Origin: Halorhodospira sp.
GTDB taxonomy: Bacteria; Pseudomonadota; Gammaproteobacteria; Nitrococcales; Halorhodospiraceae
Direction of reading: 5' to 3'
Assembly: GCA_007127935.1 (NCBI GenBank)
Contig: SKYL01000009.1
Location: forward strand, 1 to 7,805
DNA length: 7,805 nucleotides
Both the position numbers and the translations under genes were made by a program. Positions 6,299 through 7,805 of the stretch are shown piece by piece. A model generated the notes under the pieces. It was not told where the DNA came from, ran no database searches, and worked only from the letters and a program-made list of their open reading frames with translations. The stretch's first letter is position 1, and each line of letters starts with the position of its first letter.

Positions 6299-7805
6299 TC
6301 GGTCGCTTCCTCCTCGTCATCGTCATCGGCCGCGTCGCCCAGCGCCTCGATGCGCTCCACCCCCACCAGGCGTTCGTTCTCATCGAGGCTGATCAGCTTG
6401 ACGCCCTGGGTATTGCGTCCCACCCGCGAAACGTCGGCCGCCGGGGTGCGCACCAGCGTCCCGTTGCGGGTGATCAACATGATCTCGTCGTCCTCGGCCA
6501 CCTGCACGGCGCCCACCACGTTGCCGTTGCGCGCACCGGTGCGAATGGAGATCACCCCTTGGCCACCCCGCCCCCGGCGCGGGTAGTCGTCCACCGGAGT
6601 GCGCTTGCCGTAACCGTGTTCGGTGGCCGAGAGGATATCGCCCTCGCCGAGGATCAGCAGGGCGATCACCCGCTGCCCCGGCGCCAACCGGACGCCGCGC
6701 ACGCCGCCGGCGGTCCGTCCCATGGGGCGGACCTCGCCCTCGTGGAAACGCATCGCCTTGCCGGCATCGGAGATCAGCATCACTTCGCGGTCGCCGTCGG
6801 TGATCTCGGCGTCCACCAGGGTGTCGTCGCCGCGCAGGTCCACCGCGATGATGCCGCTGGCCCGCGGCCGCGAGAAGTGAGAGAGCGGGGTCTTCTTCAC
6901 GGTACCGCTGCGGGTGGCCATGAAGACGAAGTGGTCGTCGTCGAACTCCCGCACCGGCACCACGGCGTTGATCCGCTCCCCCGGCTCCAACGGCAGCAGA
7001 TTCACAATGGGCCGCCCGCGGGAGGCCCGGCCGCCCTGGGGCAGTTCGTAGACCTTGCGCCAGTAGCACTTGCCGGCGCTGGAGAAGCACAGCAGGGTAT
7101 CGTGGGTATTGGCGATGAAGAGCTTGTCGATGAAATCCTCTTCCTTCATCGACGTGGCGCTCTTGCCCCGCCCGCCGCGCCGCTGGGCGCGGTAGCCGGC
7201 CAGCGGCTGCGCCTTGGCGTAGCCCTGGTGGGAGAGGGTCACCACCATGTCTTCCTCGGTGATCAGATCCTCCAGCGAGAGCTCCGCCGTATCCTCCCGG
7301 ATCTCGGTGCGGCGCTCGTCGCCATAGGTATCGCGGACCTCCTCCAACTCCTGGCGAATGACTTCCATCAGGCGGTGCCCGCTGTCAAGGATCTCGATCA
7401 GCCCGGCGATGCGCTCCAGCAATTCGCCGTACTCGTGGACGATCTTCTCCTGCTCCATGCCGGTGAGGCGGTGGAGGCGCAGATCGAGGATCGCCTGGGC
7501 TTGGTCCTCGGAGAGGCGGTAGCCGCCACCCTCGGTGACCCCCAGCCCCGGCTCCAGCCCATCGGGCCGCGAGGCGTCGGCGCCGGCGCGCTCCAACATC
7601 TCCAACACCACGCCGGAACGCCACTCCCGCGCCACCAACGCCCGCTTCGCCTCGGCCGGGCCGGACGACCCCTTGATCAGGGCAATGACCTCGTCGATGT
7701 TGGCCAGCGCCACCGCCAGCCCTTCGAGGACGTGGGCGCGCTCGCGCGCCTTGCGCAGCAGGTAGATGGTCCGGCGCGTCACTACCTCGCGCCGGTGGCG
7801 CAGGA
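6295..7805 (-). CDS. gyrA: DNA gyrase subunit A, C-terminal part (5' end cut by window)
   Basis: GyrA is the DNA-breaking and DNA-wrapping subunit of the GyrA2GyrB2 topoisomerase that introduces negative supercoils. The frame is open to the window edge; the first complete codons read LRHRREVVTRRTI, which sits near residue 360 of E. coli GyrA (875 aa). The active-site Tyr and quinolone-resistance region are therefore outside the window. The fragment starts with the end of the breakage-reunion core, including AQAILDLRLHRLTGMEQEK in the coiled-coil region, and continues through LEDLITEEDMVVTLSHQGY. The GyrA box QRRGGRG (7185-7165) is needed for DNA wrapping and separates gyrase from ParC. Six-bladed beta-pinwheel repeats follow, with blade motifs such as FMATRSGTVKKT, YGKRTPV and MLITRNGTLVRTP. 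The protein ends in an acidic tail (DDDDEEEATE), as in other proteobacterial GyrA. A GTG at 7782 is an internal Val codon, not the start. Confidence 0.98.
   Translation of the reverse strand, partial: LRHRREVVTRRTIYLLRKARERAHVLEGLAVALANIDEVIALIKGSSGPAEAKRALVAREWRSGVVLEMLERAGADASRPDGLEPGLGVTEGGGYRLSEDQAQAILDLRLHRLTGMEQEKIVHEYGELLERIAGLIEILDSGHRLMEVIRQELEEVRDTYGDERRTEIREDTAELSLEDLITEEDMVVTLSHQGYAKAQPLAGYRAQRRGGRGKSATSMKEEDFIDKLFIANTHDTLLCFSSAGKCYWRKVYELPQGGRASRGRPIVNLLPLEPGERINAVVPVREFDDDHFVFMATRSGTVKKTPLSHFSRPRASGIIAVDLRGDDTLVDAEITDGDREVMLISDAGKAMRFHEGEVRPMGRTAGGVRGVRLAPGQRVIALLILGEGDILSATEHGYGKRTPVDDYPRRGRGGQGVISIRTGARNGNVVGAVQVAEDDEIMLITRNGTLVRTPAADVSRVGRNTQGVKLISLDENERLVGVERIEALGDAADDDDEEEATE
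6309..6314 (-). promoter_or_regulatory. serC ribosome binding site within gyrA tail
   Basis: The minus strand reads AGGAGG here, followed by 10 nt and the serC ATG at 6298. It is a full Shine-Dalgarno match and lies inside the GAG-GAG-GAA codons of the acidic GyrA C-terminus. It supports the chosen serC start and suggests serC is translated both by coupling through the ATGA overlap and by fresh initiation. Confidence 0.7.

Noticed and set aside
4046..6586. An 846-codon open frame on the plus strand, antisense to serA, serC and the end of gyrA.
   Set aside because: It is codon-aligned with the reverse complement of serA and serC, is rich in Gly/His/Arg/Val low-complexity sequence, shows no recognisable domain, and covers three well-supported genes. 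Long antisense frames are expected in GC-rich DNA with few A/T third positions.
7780..7782. A GTG that could be taken as a start for a 495-aa gyrA-like gene.
   Set aside because: The frame continues upstream to the window edge with conserved GyrA sequence (LRHRREV), so the GTG is an internal Val codon.

Overview
The window is one uninterrupted minus-strand block of seven genes packed end to end. It is read right to left as gyrA (3' part only), serC, serA, pheA, hisC, tyrA and aroA (5' part only). Junctions are 4-nt overlaps or gaps of 2 to 11 nt, so no intergenic stretch can hold a promoter, terminator or RNA gene. The plus strand carries long open frames, but all are GC-rich shadows of the minus-strand genes. 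I see no mobile element, CRISPR array, tRNA or rRNA.

The gene order matches the 'mixed-function supraoperon' known from Pseudomonas and other Gammaproteobacteria (gyrA-serC-pheA-hisC-tyrA-aroA-cmk-rpsA-ihfB). Two details differ from the Pseudomonas form. A serA-like dehydrogenase gene lies between serC and pheA, and tyrA and aroA are separate overlapping genes instead of a fusion. Strong G/C preference, the gene order and the protein motifs suggest a GC-rich, probably early-branching gammaproteobacterium or close relative, such as Chromatiales/Ectothiorhodospiraceae or Acidithiobacillus-like lineages. The phylum-level call is fairly firm; anything finer is a guess.

Functionally, the right end (6295-7805) encodes the C-terminal half of DNA gyrase A. 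The middle (4043-6298) encodes two serine-pathway enzymes: SerA oxidises 3-phosphoglycerate and SerC transaminates the product. The left part (1-4031) encodes aromatic amino acid enzymes. AroA makes EPSP on the way to chorismate. PheA (chorismate mutase/prephenate dehydratase) leads to phenylpyruvate, and TyrA converts prephenate to 4-hydroxyphenylpyruvate. HisC is an aminotransferase that probably serves both histidine synthesis and the last step to Phe/Tyr. SerB and the other shikimate-pathway enzymes are not in the window. ACT domains in SerA and PheA indicate likely feedback control by end products.

This is mainly a housekeeping region, not an accessory island, and I found no undescribed system. 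The points worth checking are the atypical SerA active site, the serC-serA in-frame junction, the class II-like AroA motif set with glycine at a diagnostic position, and the TyrA cofactor fingerprint.
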